From contig CAJFJM010000009.1 of assembly GCA_904384245.1 (NCBI GenBank), positions 1 to 35,801 on the forward strand: a DNA stretch of 35,801 nucleotides, in the 5' to 3' direction. The DNA is from an uncultured Clostridia bacterium. GTDB lineage: Bacteria > Bacillota > Clostridia > TANB77 > CAG-508. Both the position numbers and the translations under genes were made by a program. The notes beneath the pieces are model-generated. The model had not been told where the DNA came from and did no database searches. It saw nothing but the letters and a program-made list of their open reading frames with translations. Positions 7,884-16,911 of the stretch are shown here, piece after piece (within the stretch, counting starts at the first letter, position 1; each line of letters begins with the position of its first letter).

Positions 7884-8297
7884 ATGTATAAAGAGCAAAA
7901 AGGTATAACATTAGTTGCCTTAGTTATCACAATCATAGTATTATTAATTTTAGCAGGAGTAACAATAGCAGCATTATCAGGGCCAAATGGAATATTAACA
8001 AATGCAACAACTGCTACTGAGGAAACAGCAAAATCAGAAGCAAAAGAGGCTGTAACAATGGCTATAAATACTATTTTAACAAATCAATATGCCGGAGCAA
8101 CAGAAGATAATAAAATGAATGCTTCTACAATTCAAACGGTTATTGGAAAAAATTATCCAGACATCAAAAGTTTAAATGTTACAGCTTCTCAAGCAACAAT
8201 GACAATAAATGGTATAGCTATAACTGTAACAATAGATTCAACAACTAGTACAGAAGTTTGGAAAGTAACAGGTGTAAAAGTAACAGGCGATAATTAA
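7884..8297 (+). CDS. Type IV pilin (major pilin candidate 2)
   Basis: A 137-aa prepilin with leader MYKEQKG and mature start ITLVALVITIIVLLILAG. The stem and the GPNGILTNAT segment match the preceding pilin, while the C-terminal head differs. This suggests duplication followed by divergence of the exposed part, or two subunits of one fibre. Position 5 is again Ala. AAAGGA precedes the ATG. A hairpin follows at 8323-8355, before the peptidase gene, which could lower expression of the downstream genes relative to the pilins. Confidence 0.9.
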   Translation: MYKEQKGITLVALVITIIVLLILAGVTIAALSGPNGILTNATTATEETAKSEAKEAVTMAINTILTNQYAGATEDNKMNASTIQTVIGKNYPDIKSLNVTASQATMTINGIAITVTIDSTTSTEVWKVTGVKVTGDN

Positions 8298-8322
8298 TAA
8301 TAAAATATAATATTTTCACAAA

Positions 8323-8355
8323 ATAGGCATATGCATAATCGATGTATATGCCTAT
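8323..8355 (+). terminator. Hairpin between pilin genes and pilD (attenuator or processing site)
   Basis: ATAGGCATATGCAT at 8323-8336 pairs with ATGTATATGCCTAT at 8342-8355 (13 of 14 pairs, 5-nt loop). The following bases are A-rich rather than T-rich, so it is not a classical terminator. A 3' stabiliser of pilin mRNA is equally possible. Confidence 0.5.
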
Positions 8356-8378
8356 AAAAATAAAAAAGGGAGAACAAG

Positions 8379-9191
8379 ATGGACGTATTTTTTTATATAA
8401 TAATATTCATAATAGGAACACTTTTTGGAAGTTTTTATACACTTGCAATCTATCGAATCCCTAAAGGACAAGATATCACTCATACACATTCATATTGCCC
8501 AAATTGTGAACATAAATTAGGTTTCTGGGATTTAATACCAGTATTTAGTTATATTTTTTTAGGAGGAAAATGTAGATATTGTAAAGAAAAAATAAGACCA
8601 AGATATTTTATAATTGAAACAATATCAGGTATATTTTTTGTATTAGTTGCTTATTTAATGGGATTAAGTTTAGAAAATTTAACTAATACTAAAATAATAG
8701 ATTACGCATTTATAGTATTATATTTTACATTTATAATCCTAATGGCAGGAATAGATAAAGAAAATAAAAAAATAAATAAACCAGTAGTTATGTATGGTGT
8801 TATCATATCAATTATATATATAGTATATCTATGTATAATAGACATAACTAGTATTTATAGATATGGTATATATTTAGTTTTATACATAATAGTATTATTG
8901 CTAGATACAGTTACATTAAAGAAAATGGCTATAAATAAATATGTATATAGTATTGTATTATCAGTTATAACAATGGCAATTTTTTCAGGAGAATATGCTA
9001 CAATATTAAGTGTTATTACAACATTACTAGCAATTGCTATTTATGAATTATTTATTAAATTAAAAAATAGTGGTAAGTCTAAAAAGACAGAAAAAAATGT
9101 TGCAGATAAAATTAGTATCGGATTTTATTTAGCAATACCGAATATAATATATTTTATTTGGATTTTAGCATTTTATAAATTTTTAGTTTAA
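8379..9191 (+). CDS. pilD: Prepilin peptidase (PilD family)
   Basis: A 270-aa integral membrane aspartyl protease that removes prepilin leaders and methylates the new N-terminus. Residues 10-25 read GTLFGSFYTLAIYRIPKGQ (family motif GS..N...R.P). Two CxxC pairs (CPNC, CRYC) form the zinc site of the methylating domain, and several membrane helices follow. The first catalytic Asp fits AGIDKENKKIN. The second site, normally GxGD, appears as LLLDTVTLKK, so Asp is kept but the glycines are lost. It lies among the pilins it should process. AAAGGGAG precedes the ATG. Confidence 0.88.
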   Translation: MDVFFYIIIFIIGTLFGSFYTLAIYRIPKGQDITHTHSYCPNCEHKLGFWDLIPVFSYIFLGGKCRYCKEKIRPRYFIIETISGIFFVLVAYLMGLSLENLTNTKIIDYAFIVLYFTFIILMAGIDKENKKINKPVVMYGVIISIIYIVYLCIIDITSIYRYGIYLVLYIIVLLLDTVTLKKMAINKYVYSIVLSVITMAIFSGEYATILSVITTLLAIAIYELFIKLKNSGKSKKTEKNVADKISIGFYLAIPNIIYFIWILAFYKFLV

Positions 9192-9209
9192 AAAGGAATG
9201 AAATTTGCA

Positions 9210-9653
9210 ATGAATTTTAAAGAGGAAAAGGGAATAGCAGGAATAGATATTGCTATAGCTGTTATTGTGTTAGCAATTTTTGTATCAATAATATCAGTTC
9301 TTATGTTTAATGTACAAAAAAATGATGAGGAAATTAAAAGAAAATCAGAAGCAACTTCATATGCAATAAATATAATTGAAGAGATAAAAGGAAAGGGTTT
9401 TTCAATATTACCAGTTGCAGGCACAAATAAAATTGAAGGATATGAAGATAAATATATAACAGAAGAAGGACAGGAAAAAGCAACACCATATTATCAGGAA
9501 GTTACAGTACAAGATTATAGTGAATTAGAGCAAAATAAAGATAAAGATGTAGAAGCAGAAGTATTAAAAATAGTGACAGTAAAAGTTTCTTATAAAAGTG
9601 GAAAAAATACAGAAAGTGTTGAAATTTCTACAGTTATGACAAAAGAAGATTAA
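9210..9653 (+). CDS. Minor pilin/pseudopilin (GspI/PilV-like)
   Basis: A 147-aa prepilin with leader MNFKEEKG and mature start IAGIDIAIAVIVLAIFVSII. Position 5 is Asp, an acidic residue unlike the major pilins. The stem is followed by a helix with EATSYAINIIEEIKGKGFS, typical of GspI/PilV-type minor subunits. I start at ATG 9210 because AAAAGGA lies 12 nt before it; the in-frame ATG at 9198 directly touches that site. It likely primes or caps the fibre. It lies in the operon between pilD and another minor pilin. Confidence 0.75.
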   Translation: MNFKEEKGIAGIDIAIAVIVLAIFVSIISVLMFNVQKNDEEIKRKSEATSYAINIIEEIKGKGFSILPVAGTNKIEGYEDKYITEEGQEKATPYYQEVTVQDYSELEQNKDKDVEAEVLKIVTVKVSYKSGKNTESVEISTVMTKED

Positions 9654-9783
9654 TTCTATAAATATAATTTTATAATTACAAAAATACTTTTTGTGTGAAG
9701 CTTTGCGAGAATTTATAAAAAAATAATTATCATCTTTATTTTAAAATACCTTCTAATAAAGTAAGAAAGGAATTGATTTTAAA

Positions 9784-10215
9784 GTGAAAAAAGAAGATGG
9801 GGTTACTTTAACATCTATAATAATATATATAATCGCATTACTTATTGTAATAGGTGTTGTATCAACACTTACAAGTTATTTTTATAAAAATGTAGATATT
9901 GATGATGAAAGTGTATTAACAAATTCACAATTTACAAAGTTTAATAGTTTTTTTACAAGTGAAATAAATCAACCTGGTATAAAAGTAATAGAAAAAGGGG
10001 AAAACGAGAATGTAAGCTATATTGCATTTTCAAATAAACAAATTTATACTTTTTCTAAGCAAAACAATGCTATATATCTAAATGAGATTAAAATTTGCGA
10101 TAATATAACCAGATGTAATTTTGATTATACAGAAGAAAATGGAAATATAAAAATAACAGTTGATTTTGCATCAGGAACTTTTTCTAGAATAACTACCTAT
10201 AATTTAAAAATTTAA
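9784..10215 (+). CDS. Minor pilin (GspJ/PilW-like), GTG start
   Basis: A 143-aa prepilin with leader MKKEDG and mature start VTLTSIIIYIIALLIVIGVV. Position 5 is Ser. After the stem comes a head with two cysteines (CDNITRC) near residue 107. I use GTG 9784; AAAGGA lies about 12 nt upstream. The gene is separated from the preceding minor pilin by 130 nt in which I see no clear signal. The GspJ/PilW-like assignment rests on position and size and is weak. Confidence 0.65.
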   Translation: MKKEDGVTLTSIIIYIIALLIVIGVVSTLTSYFYKNVDIDDESVLTNSQFTKFNSFFTSEINQPGIKVIEKGENENVSYIAFSNKQIYTFSKQNNAIYLNEIKICDNITRCNFDYTEENGNIKITVDFASGTFSRITTYNLKI

Positions 10216-10352
10216 TATATAAGTTTATAAAAGGTGTATAGAAAGAAAAGTAGAGCAAATGTTGAAAGTTTTGGAATATTATATTTTGAAAAACTTATAT
10301 TTATTTTATTCCAATGAAGGATTTTAAAAGAAAAGATATATTTGATTATAAT

Positions 10353-10400
10353 GGTTTATGGGTAGCCTTAAAAAACCTAAATATTATTATACAAGGAATG
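10353..10400 (+). promoter_or_regulatory. 48-nt leader element shared with ctpA, before pilB
   Basis: It begins GGTTTATGGGTAGCC and ends TATTATACAAGGAATG, and includes the pilB ribosome site. The copy at 23310-23357 before ctpA agrees at 44 of 49 aligned columns. GGTT...AGCC can form a small hairpin, and GGGT can instead pair with the downstream ACCT. Function unknown; it may be a conserved RNA leader or a dispersed repeat. Confidence 0.6.
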
Positions 10401-10409
10401 GAATTTATT

Positions 10410-12047
10410 ATGGATTTAAAAAGAAGACAACCGATAGGAGTAGAATTAGTAAAAAGAGGTGTAGTAAGTGAAGATGATATACAAAAAGCACTTGACTATC
10501 AAAGAGAACATCCTGATATGAGATTAGGAGATATATTATATGAAATTGATGCATGTGATCCATATGTTCTTATAAAAAATATTGGAGAAATATTAGGAGA
10601 AAAAGGTATATTATTAAGAAACAATATGATTAAAGTAAATTTAACAGACTATATTTCTTTAGATGTAGCTAAGAAAAATGAAGCTGTTCCATTTGAAATA
10701 GAAAATGGAAAAATTAAAGTTTGTTTTTCAAATACTACTAATCAAAGAAATATGAATACTGTTCGCTTACTTTTATTAAATAAAGGTTTAGTAATGGAAA
10801 CATATATTACCTTTAAACAAGATATTCAAAACTTTTTAAAGTCGCTTGAGGGGGATGCATATAGTGCAGAAGAGACTGCAAATACAAGTGGAACTATATC
10901 AGAATTAGTAGATTCTATAATAAAATCCGGTATAAAAAGAAGAGCAAGTGATATTCATATAGAACCTTTAGAAAATAGTGTAAGAGTGAGATATCGTATT
11001 GATGGTGAGTTATATACAGCATTAAGGATAGAAAAAGAAAAACAGAGTCAATTGATAGGAAGGCTTAAAGCTATTTCTAATATGCATCAAGAAAAACAGG
11101 AAGCGCAAGATGGTAGAATTTTATTATATGAAGATTATAATATTCGTGTTTCTTCACAGCCTAATATTTATGGAGAAAAATTTGTTTTAAGATTATTAAA
11201 GAAAAATACAGATATAAAAAGTATTTTTGATTTAGGATATCCAGGAACAGAAGATGATATAAGAAAAAGTTTTAACAAAAGAAATAGTATTACAATAATT
11301 GCAGCACCTACAGGAGAAGGTAAAACAACAACATTATATAGTATAATAGATTATCTTAACAGACCAGAAATAAATATAACAACAATAGAAGACCCAGTAG
11401 AAATAAGAATAAATGGATTAAATCAAATAGAAGTAGGACCAAAAGCAACATTTTCAGGTTCTTTAAGAACAGTATTAAGACAAGACCCTGATGTTATACT
11501 AGTTGGAGAAATAAGAGATTTAGAAACAGCAGAAATAGCAGTACAAGCAGGTCAAACTGGACATTATGTTTTATCTACAATACACACAATAGATAGTATA
11601 GAAGTTATAAATCGTTTAAGAAAAATGGGAATATCAGATTATGATATTGCAAGTATATTAGCAACAAGTGTGTCAGAAAGATTAGTAAGAAGAATATGTC
11701 CACATTGTAAAAGAGAAAGAGAATTTAATGAAGAAGAAAAACAAATTATAGAAAGAATAATGAACAAATATGGTGAAGAAATAAATTTTGACAATTTAAA
11801 AACATATGATCCAGTAGGATGTAAATATTGCGAAAATACTGGATATTATGATAGAATTGGTGTTTTTGAAATATTAGATATAACAGAAGAAATAAAAGAA
11901 CTAATAGTAAGAGGAGCATCAAGTATAGAAATCAGAAAAAAAGCACTTGAAGAAGGATATAGACCACTTATTGTTGATGGTATAAAAAAAGTTATCCAAG
12001 GTGTAACAACTTTAGAAGAATTAAATAAAAAATTATTATTTTATTAA
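10410..12047 (+). CDS. pilB: Type IV pilus extension ATPase PilB
   Basis: A 545-aa hexameric ATPase that drives pilin polymerisation from the cytoplasmic side. An N-terminal GspE/MshEN-like domain (LKRRQPIGVELVKRG...) is followed by the ATPase core. Walker A is APTGEGKTTT with Lys305, then the Asp box, Walker B DPDVILVGEIRD, and the His box GHYVLSTIHT. A zinc site is formed by C430/C433 and C471/C474. I chose ATG 10410 rather than the in-frame ATGs at 10314 or 10398. The shared leader ends with the AAGGA site, and in ctpA translation starts just after the same leader. Confidence 0.95.
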   Translation: MDLKRRQPIGVELVKRGVVSEDDIQKALDYQREHPDMRLGDILYEIDACDPYVLIKNIGEILGEKGILLRNNMIKVNLTDYISLDVAKKNEAVPFEIENGKIKVCFSNTTNQRNMNTVRLLLLNKGLVMETYITFKQDIQNFLKSLEGDAYSAEETANTSGTISELVDSIIKSGIKRRASDIHIEPLENSVRVRYRIDGELYTALRIEKEKQSQLIGRLKAISNMHQEKQEAQDGRILLYEDYNIRVSSQPNIYGEKFVLRLLKKNTDIKSIFDLGYPGTEDDIRKSFNKRNSITIIAAPTGEGKTTTLYSIIDYLNRPEINITTIEDPVEIRINGLNQIEVGPKATFSGSLRTVLRQDPDVILVGEIRDLETAEIAVQAGQTGHYVLSTIHTIDSIEVINRLRKMGISDYDIASILATSVSERLVRRICPHCKREREFNEEEKQIIERIMNKYGEEINFDNLKTYDPVGCKYCENTGYYDRIGVFEILDITEEIKELIVRGASSIEIRKKALEEGYRPLIVDGIKKVIQGVTTLEELNKKLLFY

Positions 12048-12288
12048 AATTTGTTTTTTAAATTAGAAAATTTATGTTATTAGAATATCTTTTACTGAAA
12101 AATCCAATTAAAAGTAAAAAATAATTAAATAAAACAATTTATGATAATTAAATTAAATAATAAAAAAATAATTAAATAAATTATTAAAAATATATTTAAT
12201 AAAATAAATTTTCTATGTGAAGCATATTTTTTGATAAAAAATTAAAAGTAATTAAAAAATATAAAAAAGTAGAAGGGAAAAAATAACT

Positions 12289-13395
12289 ATGAATATGGAC
12301 TATGTTATAAAAACAGCAATTGAAAAAGATGCATCAGATATACATTTAGTATGTGATAATAAACCATTATTAAGAATTGCAAGGGATTTAGTTCCAGTTG
12401 AAGATGTAGATGTATTAACACCAGAAGATATGAGTGAAATATATGATTATTTGGTAAAAGGAAATTTAGACAAAGATGAAGTATTTAATACAACAAGAAG
12501 ATTAGATACATCATTTGAAAGTCAAGGAATTCGTTTTAGGGTTAATTTATCATTTTCAGGTGATATACCAGTATGTACAATGAGACTTATAAAAAATGAA
12601 TTACCTAAATATGAAGACTTAGGAGTTCCAGATATAGTAAGAAGAATGACATATCAACCACAAGGTTTAATATTAGTAACTGGAAAAACAAATTCAGGAA
12701 AAACAACAACTTTAAATGCTTTAATAAATGAAATAAATACAACACAAAATAAAAAAATACTAACATTAGAAAATCCAATAGAATATAAACATCATTCTAA
12801 AAAATCTTTAATTGTACAAAAAGAAGTAGGAAAAGGACAAGACTGTTTAAGATTTAGTGATGGTGTAAAAAACTCTCTAAGAGAAGATTGTGATATATTA
12901 GTAATAGGAGAGATTAGAGATAAAGAAACAATGGAAGCTGGAATAGAGATGGCAGAATCAGGTCACTTAGTAATAGGAACACTTCATACAAAATCTTGTG
13001 CAGAAACAATAGATAGAATGATAAACTTTTATGAAGTAAGAGACCAAGCAAGTATAAAATATTTATTATCAGCACTACTAAAATTAGTTGTATCACAAAG
13101 ATTGTTAAAAGGTAGAGATGGAAAATTAGTGTTAGTACCAGAAGTAATGGTTGTAGACAATATAGTTGCAGGAATAATAAGAAAAGAAAAAATAAGTGTA
13201 TCAGAAATAGAAGATGCAATACAAAGTAACTTAGAAAAAGGAAGTATAGGCTTAATAAATTCTTTAGCAGAATTATTTGTTAAAGATAAAATTACACTAG
13301 AACAAGCCAAATCTCAAATAGAAGAAAAAAATATTGAAACATTAAATAGAACAATTATGCAATTAAGAATAAAAAATGATCCGAGTAGGAGGTAA
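12289..13395 (+). CDS. pilT: Type IV pilus retraction ATPase PilT
   Basis: A 368-aa hexameric ATPase that retracts pili (twitching, DNA uptake). Visible motifs are an N-terminal ASDIHL segment, Walker A GKTNSGKTTT with Lys138, Walker B DCDILVIGEIRD, and the His box SGHLVIGTLHT. It lacks the zinc cysteines of PilB, as expected for PilT. A GAAGGG lies 11 nt before the ATG. The 241-nt gap to pilB is very A/T-rich and shows no gene. The gene ends just before pilC, whose ribosome site (GGAGG) overlaps the PilT C-terminus. Confidence 0.93.
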   Translation: MNMDYVIKTAIEKDASDIHLVCDNKPLLRIARDLVPVEDVDVLTPEDMSEIYDYLVKGNLDKDEVFNTTRRLDTSFESQGIRFRVNLSFSGDIPVCTMRLIKNELPKYEDLGVPDIVRRMTYQPQGLILVTGKTNSGKTTTLNALINEINTTQNKKILTLENPIEYKHHSKKSLIVQKEVGKGQDCLRFSDGVKNSLREDCDILVIGEIRDKETMEAGIEMAESGHLVIGTLHTKSCAETIDRMINFYEVRDQASIKYLLSALLKLVVSQRLLKGRDGKLVLVPEVMVVDNIVAGIIRKEKISVSEIEDAIQSNLEKGSIGLINSLAELFVKDKITLEQAKSQIEEKNIETLNRTIMQLRIKNDPSRR

Positions 13396-13400
13396 ACAAA

Positions 13401-14741
13401 ATGGCAACATACACATATAAAGCAGTAACTAAAAGAGGAATGGTAGTTAGAAATAGAGTTGAAGCCCAAACTAGACAGCAACTTATAAAATCATTAAAAG
13501 CAAATGAACTAATACCAATAACAATAAATAGAATACCATATGGTGGAGCCAAAAAGAAGACAAAGCAAAAGAAAAATATTTCTAATGTAGAAGAAATGAT
13601 GAAAAACTTAAATACAACAAAAATAGACAACAAAGAAACTCCATCAACTGCAAGAAGAATAAAAATGTATTTTGATAAACAACAAAAAATAACACCAAGA
13701 GATTTAGTAGTATTCACACAAAATTTCTATCTACTAAAAAAAGCTAATTTTAATAATATACATGCATTAAGAACAATAATAGACAGTACAGAAAACTATA
13801 TTTTTAGAGAAATAATAGAAGATATTCTAGCAGGAGTAGAAGCAGGAGAAAATATGTATACAACAATGGAATACTATTCAGATGTATTTCCATATATCTA
13901 TATAAATATGATAAAAGTTGGAGAATTATCAGGTTCACTAACACAATCATTAGAACAAGCAGTAACATATTTAGATGAAACAAATGCATTAAATAGAAAA
14001 ATTAGGTCAATATTAATACCTAATATAACTCAATTTGTATTATTACTAGTAATGTTAGTTATAGGAACATTAGTAGCAATACCAGCAATACAAAATGTAT
14101 ATGATGAACTAGGATCAACAGACACATTACCAGCAGTAACAATATGGTTCCAAGGATTTTTGGATAATTTAATAAAATATTGGTATATACCAGTAGGGAT
14201 AATACTAATAATAGTAGCAGCAATACTTTTCTATATAAACACGCCAAAAGGAAAATACAACTTCCATTACTTTAAATATAAAGCACCAATATTTGGTGAG
14301 CTAATATTTGCATTAGATTTCACAAGACTAATGAGAGCAATGTTATTAAACCTAGAAAATGGGATGAGAATACAAGAATCACTAGAAGTAAGTAAAAATG
14401 TAGTAAAAAACCTAGTAATGTTATCAATGATAGAAACAGCAATAAACAACATACTAATAGGAGCATCATGGATAGAACCATTTGAACAATCAGGATTAGC
14501 AAAACCAATGCAAACAGAAATGCTAAAAATAGGTATGCAAACAGACTTGCCAGAAATGATAAAAAAATTAGTAGAATATATGCAAATAGACATAGACAAC
14601 ATAATGACAAAAATCATGAAAGCATTACCACAAGTAGTATATGCAATAGTAGGAGCAGTTCTAATATTCTTCGTATTAGTAGTACTAGTACCATGTGTAC
14701 AAGTATATATGGGAAATTTCCTATTCTCAGCATATCTATAG
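13401..14741 (+). CDS. pilC: Type IV pilus inner-membrane platform protein PilC
   Basis: A 446-aa GspF/PilC family protein that couples the ATPases to pilin assembly. The N-terminus YTYKAVTKRGMVV is the family start. Two T2SSF cytoplasmic domains (about 100-215 and 300-415) alternate with membrane helices near 215-240, 260-280 and 415-440. A Lys/Thr/Asn-rich linker at 50-90 is longer than usual. It is the last pilus gene; the GTCCCC-type palindrome follows directly after its stop. Confidence 0.94.
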   Translation: MATYTYKAVTKRGMVVRNRVEAQTRQQLIKSLKANELIPITINRIPYGGAKKKTKQKKNISNVEEMMKNLNTTKIDNKETPSTARRIKMYFDKQQKITPRDLVVFTQNFYLLKKANFNNIHALRTIIDSTENYIFREIIEDILAGVEAGENMYTTMEYYSDVFPYIYINMIKVGELSGSLTQSLEQAVTYLDETNALNRKIRSILIPNITQFVLLLVMLVIGTLVAIPAIQNVYDELGSTDTLPAVTIWFQGFLDNLIKYWYIPVGIILIIVAAILFYINTPKGKYNFHYFKYKAPIFGELIFALDFTRLMRAMLLNLENGMRIQESLEVSKNVVKNLVMLSMIETAINNILIGASWIEPFEQSGLAKPMQTEMLKIGMQTDLPEMIKKLVEYMQIDIDNIMTKIMKALPQVVYAIVGAVLIFFVLVVLVPCVQVYMGNFLFSAYL

Positions 14742-14744
14742 AAA

Positions 14745-14814
14745 TAGGGATTAAGGGACGGTCCTTAAAATCCCTTCTAGAAGGGATTTTGGGGACGGAC
14801 CTAAAAATTTTTTT
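14745..14814 (+). repeat. GGGGACGGAC-family palindromic repeat; probable terminator of the pilus operon
   Basis: A perfect 24-nt palindrome at 14767-14790 (AAAATCCCTTCT and its complement) is flanked by GGGACGGTCC and GGGGACGGACC. A T-run begins just after. The arm AGGGATTTTGGGGACGGAC is the same as in the element at 24578-24650. Confidence 0.7.
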
Positions 14815-14824
14815 AGGAGAAGTT

Positions 14825-15718
14825 ATGAAAATAGGAGTAGATTTAGGTGGAAGCCATATAGGAATAGGGATTGTAAATGAAAAAGGCTATGTAATAGAAA
14901 AATCAGAAAGAAGAATAATGCAAAAAGATAGAAAAGACATAAAAAATATAATAGAAAACTATATGGTAGAAAAAATAAAAGATATAATAGAAACTAATGA
15001 AATATCAGAAATAGGAATAGCAATACCTGGGACAACAGCTAATGGAAAAGTAATAAAATCTGTAAATTTAGGATTAAAAAATTATTCAATAGTACAAAGA
15101 TTAGAGCAAAAAATAAATTTACCAATAAAAATTGCAAATGATTGTAGATGTGCAGCTATAGCAGAAAATAAATATGGAGCATTAAAAAAGTATTCACGAG
15201 AAGTATTTATAACTTTAGGAACTGGAATAGGAGGAGCTGTAATAATAAATGACAAGCCATTAGATACAGGAGAATATCCAGGATGTGAATTTGGACATAT
15301 GGTAATACAAAAAAATGGATTACAATGTAATTGTGGAAAAAAAGGTTGTTTTGAAAAATACGGTTCAATGAAAGCATTTAAAGATAATTTAAGAAAAGAA
15401 CTAGGATTAGACGAAAAAACGAGAGGACAAGACTTACTAGATATAATAAGAAAAGACCAAGAAAATCCGAAAATAAAAAAAGTCATAAATGAATACATAG
15501 AAAATTTAAGTTTAGGAATATCAAATATAATAAATATATTTGAACCAGAAGTAATAGGAATAGGTGGAAGTTTTGTATATTTTAGTGATATTTTATTAGA
15601 TAAACTTAAAGAAAATCTATTACAAAAAGAATATTTATTTAATCAAAGAAAAAAAATAAATATTGTGCAAGCAATACTCGGAAATGATGCTGGAATAATA
15701 GGAAGCACAATGCTGTGA
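14825..15718 (+). CDS. ROK-family sugar kinase (probable glucokinase)
   Basis: A 297-aa ROK protein that phosphorylates a hexose with ATP. Family motifs are IGVDLGGSHIGIG (phosphate loop), GIAIPGT, TLGTGIGGAVI, EFGHM, and the zinc motif CNCGKKGCFE. No DNA-binding domain precedes these, so it is a kinase rather than a repressor. The start is ATG 14825 behind TTAGGAGA; a longer frame upstream runs through the repeat and is not used. The stop codon lies in another repeat (15715-15783). Glucokinase is the likely activity, but N-acetylmannosamine or fructose kinases of this family look similar. Confidence 0.88.
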   Translation: MKIGVDLGGSHIGIGIVNEKGYVIEKSERRIMQKDRKDIKNIIENYMVEKIKDIIETNEISEIGIAIPGTTANGKVIKSVNLGLKNYSIVQRLEQKINLPIKIANDCRCAAIAENKYGALKKYSREVFITLGTGIGGAVIINDKPLDTGEYPGCEFGHMVIQKNGLQCNCGKKGCFEKYGSMKAFKDNLRKELGLDEKTRGQDLLDIIRKDQENPKIKKVINEYIENLSLGISNIINIFEPEVIGIGGSFVYFSDILLDKLKENLLQKEYLFNQRKKINIVQAILGNDAGIIGSTML

Positions 15719-15783
15719 ACGTTAGGGATGAACGTTAGGGACACTCCATTTCGTTCACAAAATTGAGTGTCCCCAACGTTCAC
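15715..15783. repeat. GGAGTGTCCC repeat pair in opposite orientations, overlapping the ROK stop codon
   Basis: A complete unit in reverse orientation (15728-15758) is followed by a partial forward unit ending GAGTGTCCCCAACGTTCAC. Together they make a hairpin with arms at 15730-15746 and 15765-15781. The ROK stop TGA (15716-15718) is formed by the repeat's GTGAAC. Confidence 0.7.
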
Positions 15784-15804
15784 AAAAGGGAAAGGAGAAA
15801 AAAG

Positions 15805-16740
15805 ATGGATATTCTAAAGGCAACAAGGCAAAGTTATGGAGAGGCTTTAGCAGAATTAGGAGAAGAAAATGAAGATGTTGTGGTTTTAGATGCAGATTTA
15901 TCTGGTGCAACAAAAACTAATTTATTTGCTAAAAGATTTCCTAAAAGATTTTTTGATATGGGAATTGCAGAACAAGATATGATGAGTACAGCTGCTGGAA
16001 TGGCTACATGTGGAAAAATCCCATATGCTAGTACATTTGCTATGTTTGCAGCAGGAAGGGCGTATGACCAAATTAGGAATAGTATTTGTTATCCAAATTT
16101 GAATGTTAAAATATGTGCAACACATGCAGGTATAACAGTAGGTGAAGATGGTGCAACACATCAAATGATAGAGGATATTTCTCTTATGAGGACAATACCA
16201 AATATGACTGTAATAAGTACATCAGATGATGTACAGACAAAATGGGCTGTAAAGCAAATTTCAAAAATAAAAGGACCTGTTTATCTGAGACTTGGAAGAT
16301 TGTCAGTTCCTATAATATATGATGAAAAACAAAAATTTGAAATAGGAAAGGCTGTTCAAATAGGGGATGGAACAGATGCAACAGTTTTTGCAACAGGTGT
16401 AACAGTTCAAGAAGCATTAAAAGCACAAAAAGAGTTAAAAAATAAAGGAATAAATATAAGAGTTGTTGATATTCATACAATTAAGCCAATAGATAAAGAT
16501 ATGATAATAAAATGTGCTAAAGAAACTAAAAAACTAATATCAATAGAAGACCATAATATTATAGGTGGTCTTGGTTCAAGTATTTCAGAAGTATTAACTG
16601 ATGAATATGAAAATAACAAATTTCAAGCTGAGCTAATAAGACTTGGAATAAAAGATACTTTTGGAAAATCAGGAAATGCAAAAGAATTGATGAAATATTT
16701 TGGAATTACAGCAGAGAAAATAATAAATTGTATAATTTGA
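15805..16740 (+). CDS. Transketolase, C-terminal subunit
   Basis: A 311-aa protein covering the pyrimidine-binding and C-terminal domains of transketolase (pentose phosphate pathway, thiamine-diphosphate dependent). Recognisable stretches are DADLSGATKT, FFDMGIAEQDMMS (with the catalytic Glu), GKIPYASTFAMFAAGRAYDQ and THAGITVGEDGATHQ. In split transketolases the N-terminal half is usually encoded directly upstream; here the upstream gene is a ROK kinase, and no N-terminal half is in the window. The start ATG 15805 follows AAAGGAG. A strong terminator follows. Confidence 0.92.
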   Translation: MDILKATRQSYGEALAELGEENEDVVVLDADLSGATKTNLFAKRFPKRFFDMGIAEQDMMSTAAGMATCGKIPYASTFAMFAAGRAYDQIRNSICYPNLNVKICATHAGITVGEDGATHQMIEDISLMRTIPNMTVISTSDDVQTKWAVKQISKIKGPVYLRLGRLSVPIIYDEKQKFEIGKAVQIGDGTDATVFATGVTVQEALKAQKELKNKGINIRVVDIHTIKPIDKDMIIKCAKETKKLISIEDHNIIGGLGSSISEVLTDEYENNKFQAELIRLGIKDTFGKSGNAKELMKYFGITAEKIINCII

Positions 16741-16746
16741 TGTTTG

Positions 16747-16785
16747 AAAAATTCTTTAAGTAATATACTTAAAGAATTTTTTTTT
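16747..16785 (+). terminator. Intrinsic terminator after the transketolase subunit
   Basis: A 15-bp stem (AAAATTCTTTAAGTA with TACTTAAAGAATTTT), a 4-nt loop and a run of nine T. Confidence 0.9.
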
Positions 16786-16911
16786 ATATATTTTGTCTAT
16801 AAATAATTGTAAAATCAAGTAAATTTTTATTTTTAATAAAAAAAGTTTTTTTCGAGTAAAATTTATTTCAAAATTCGTAAAGCTTCATTTTTTAATATGT
16901 ATAAGATTTGA

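Noticed and set aside
10314..10409. Longer N-terminus for PilB
   Set aside because: The stretch overlaps the leader element that is shared with ctpA and is not protein-like; the start after the AAGGA site gives a normal PilB.
14693..14824. Upstream extension of the ROK kinase by 44 codons
   Set aside because: It overlaps pilC and the repeat; the family motif IGVDLGG begins directly after ATG 14825.
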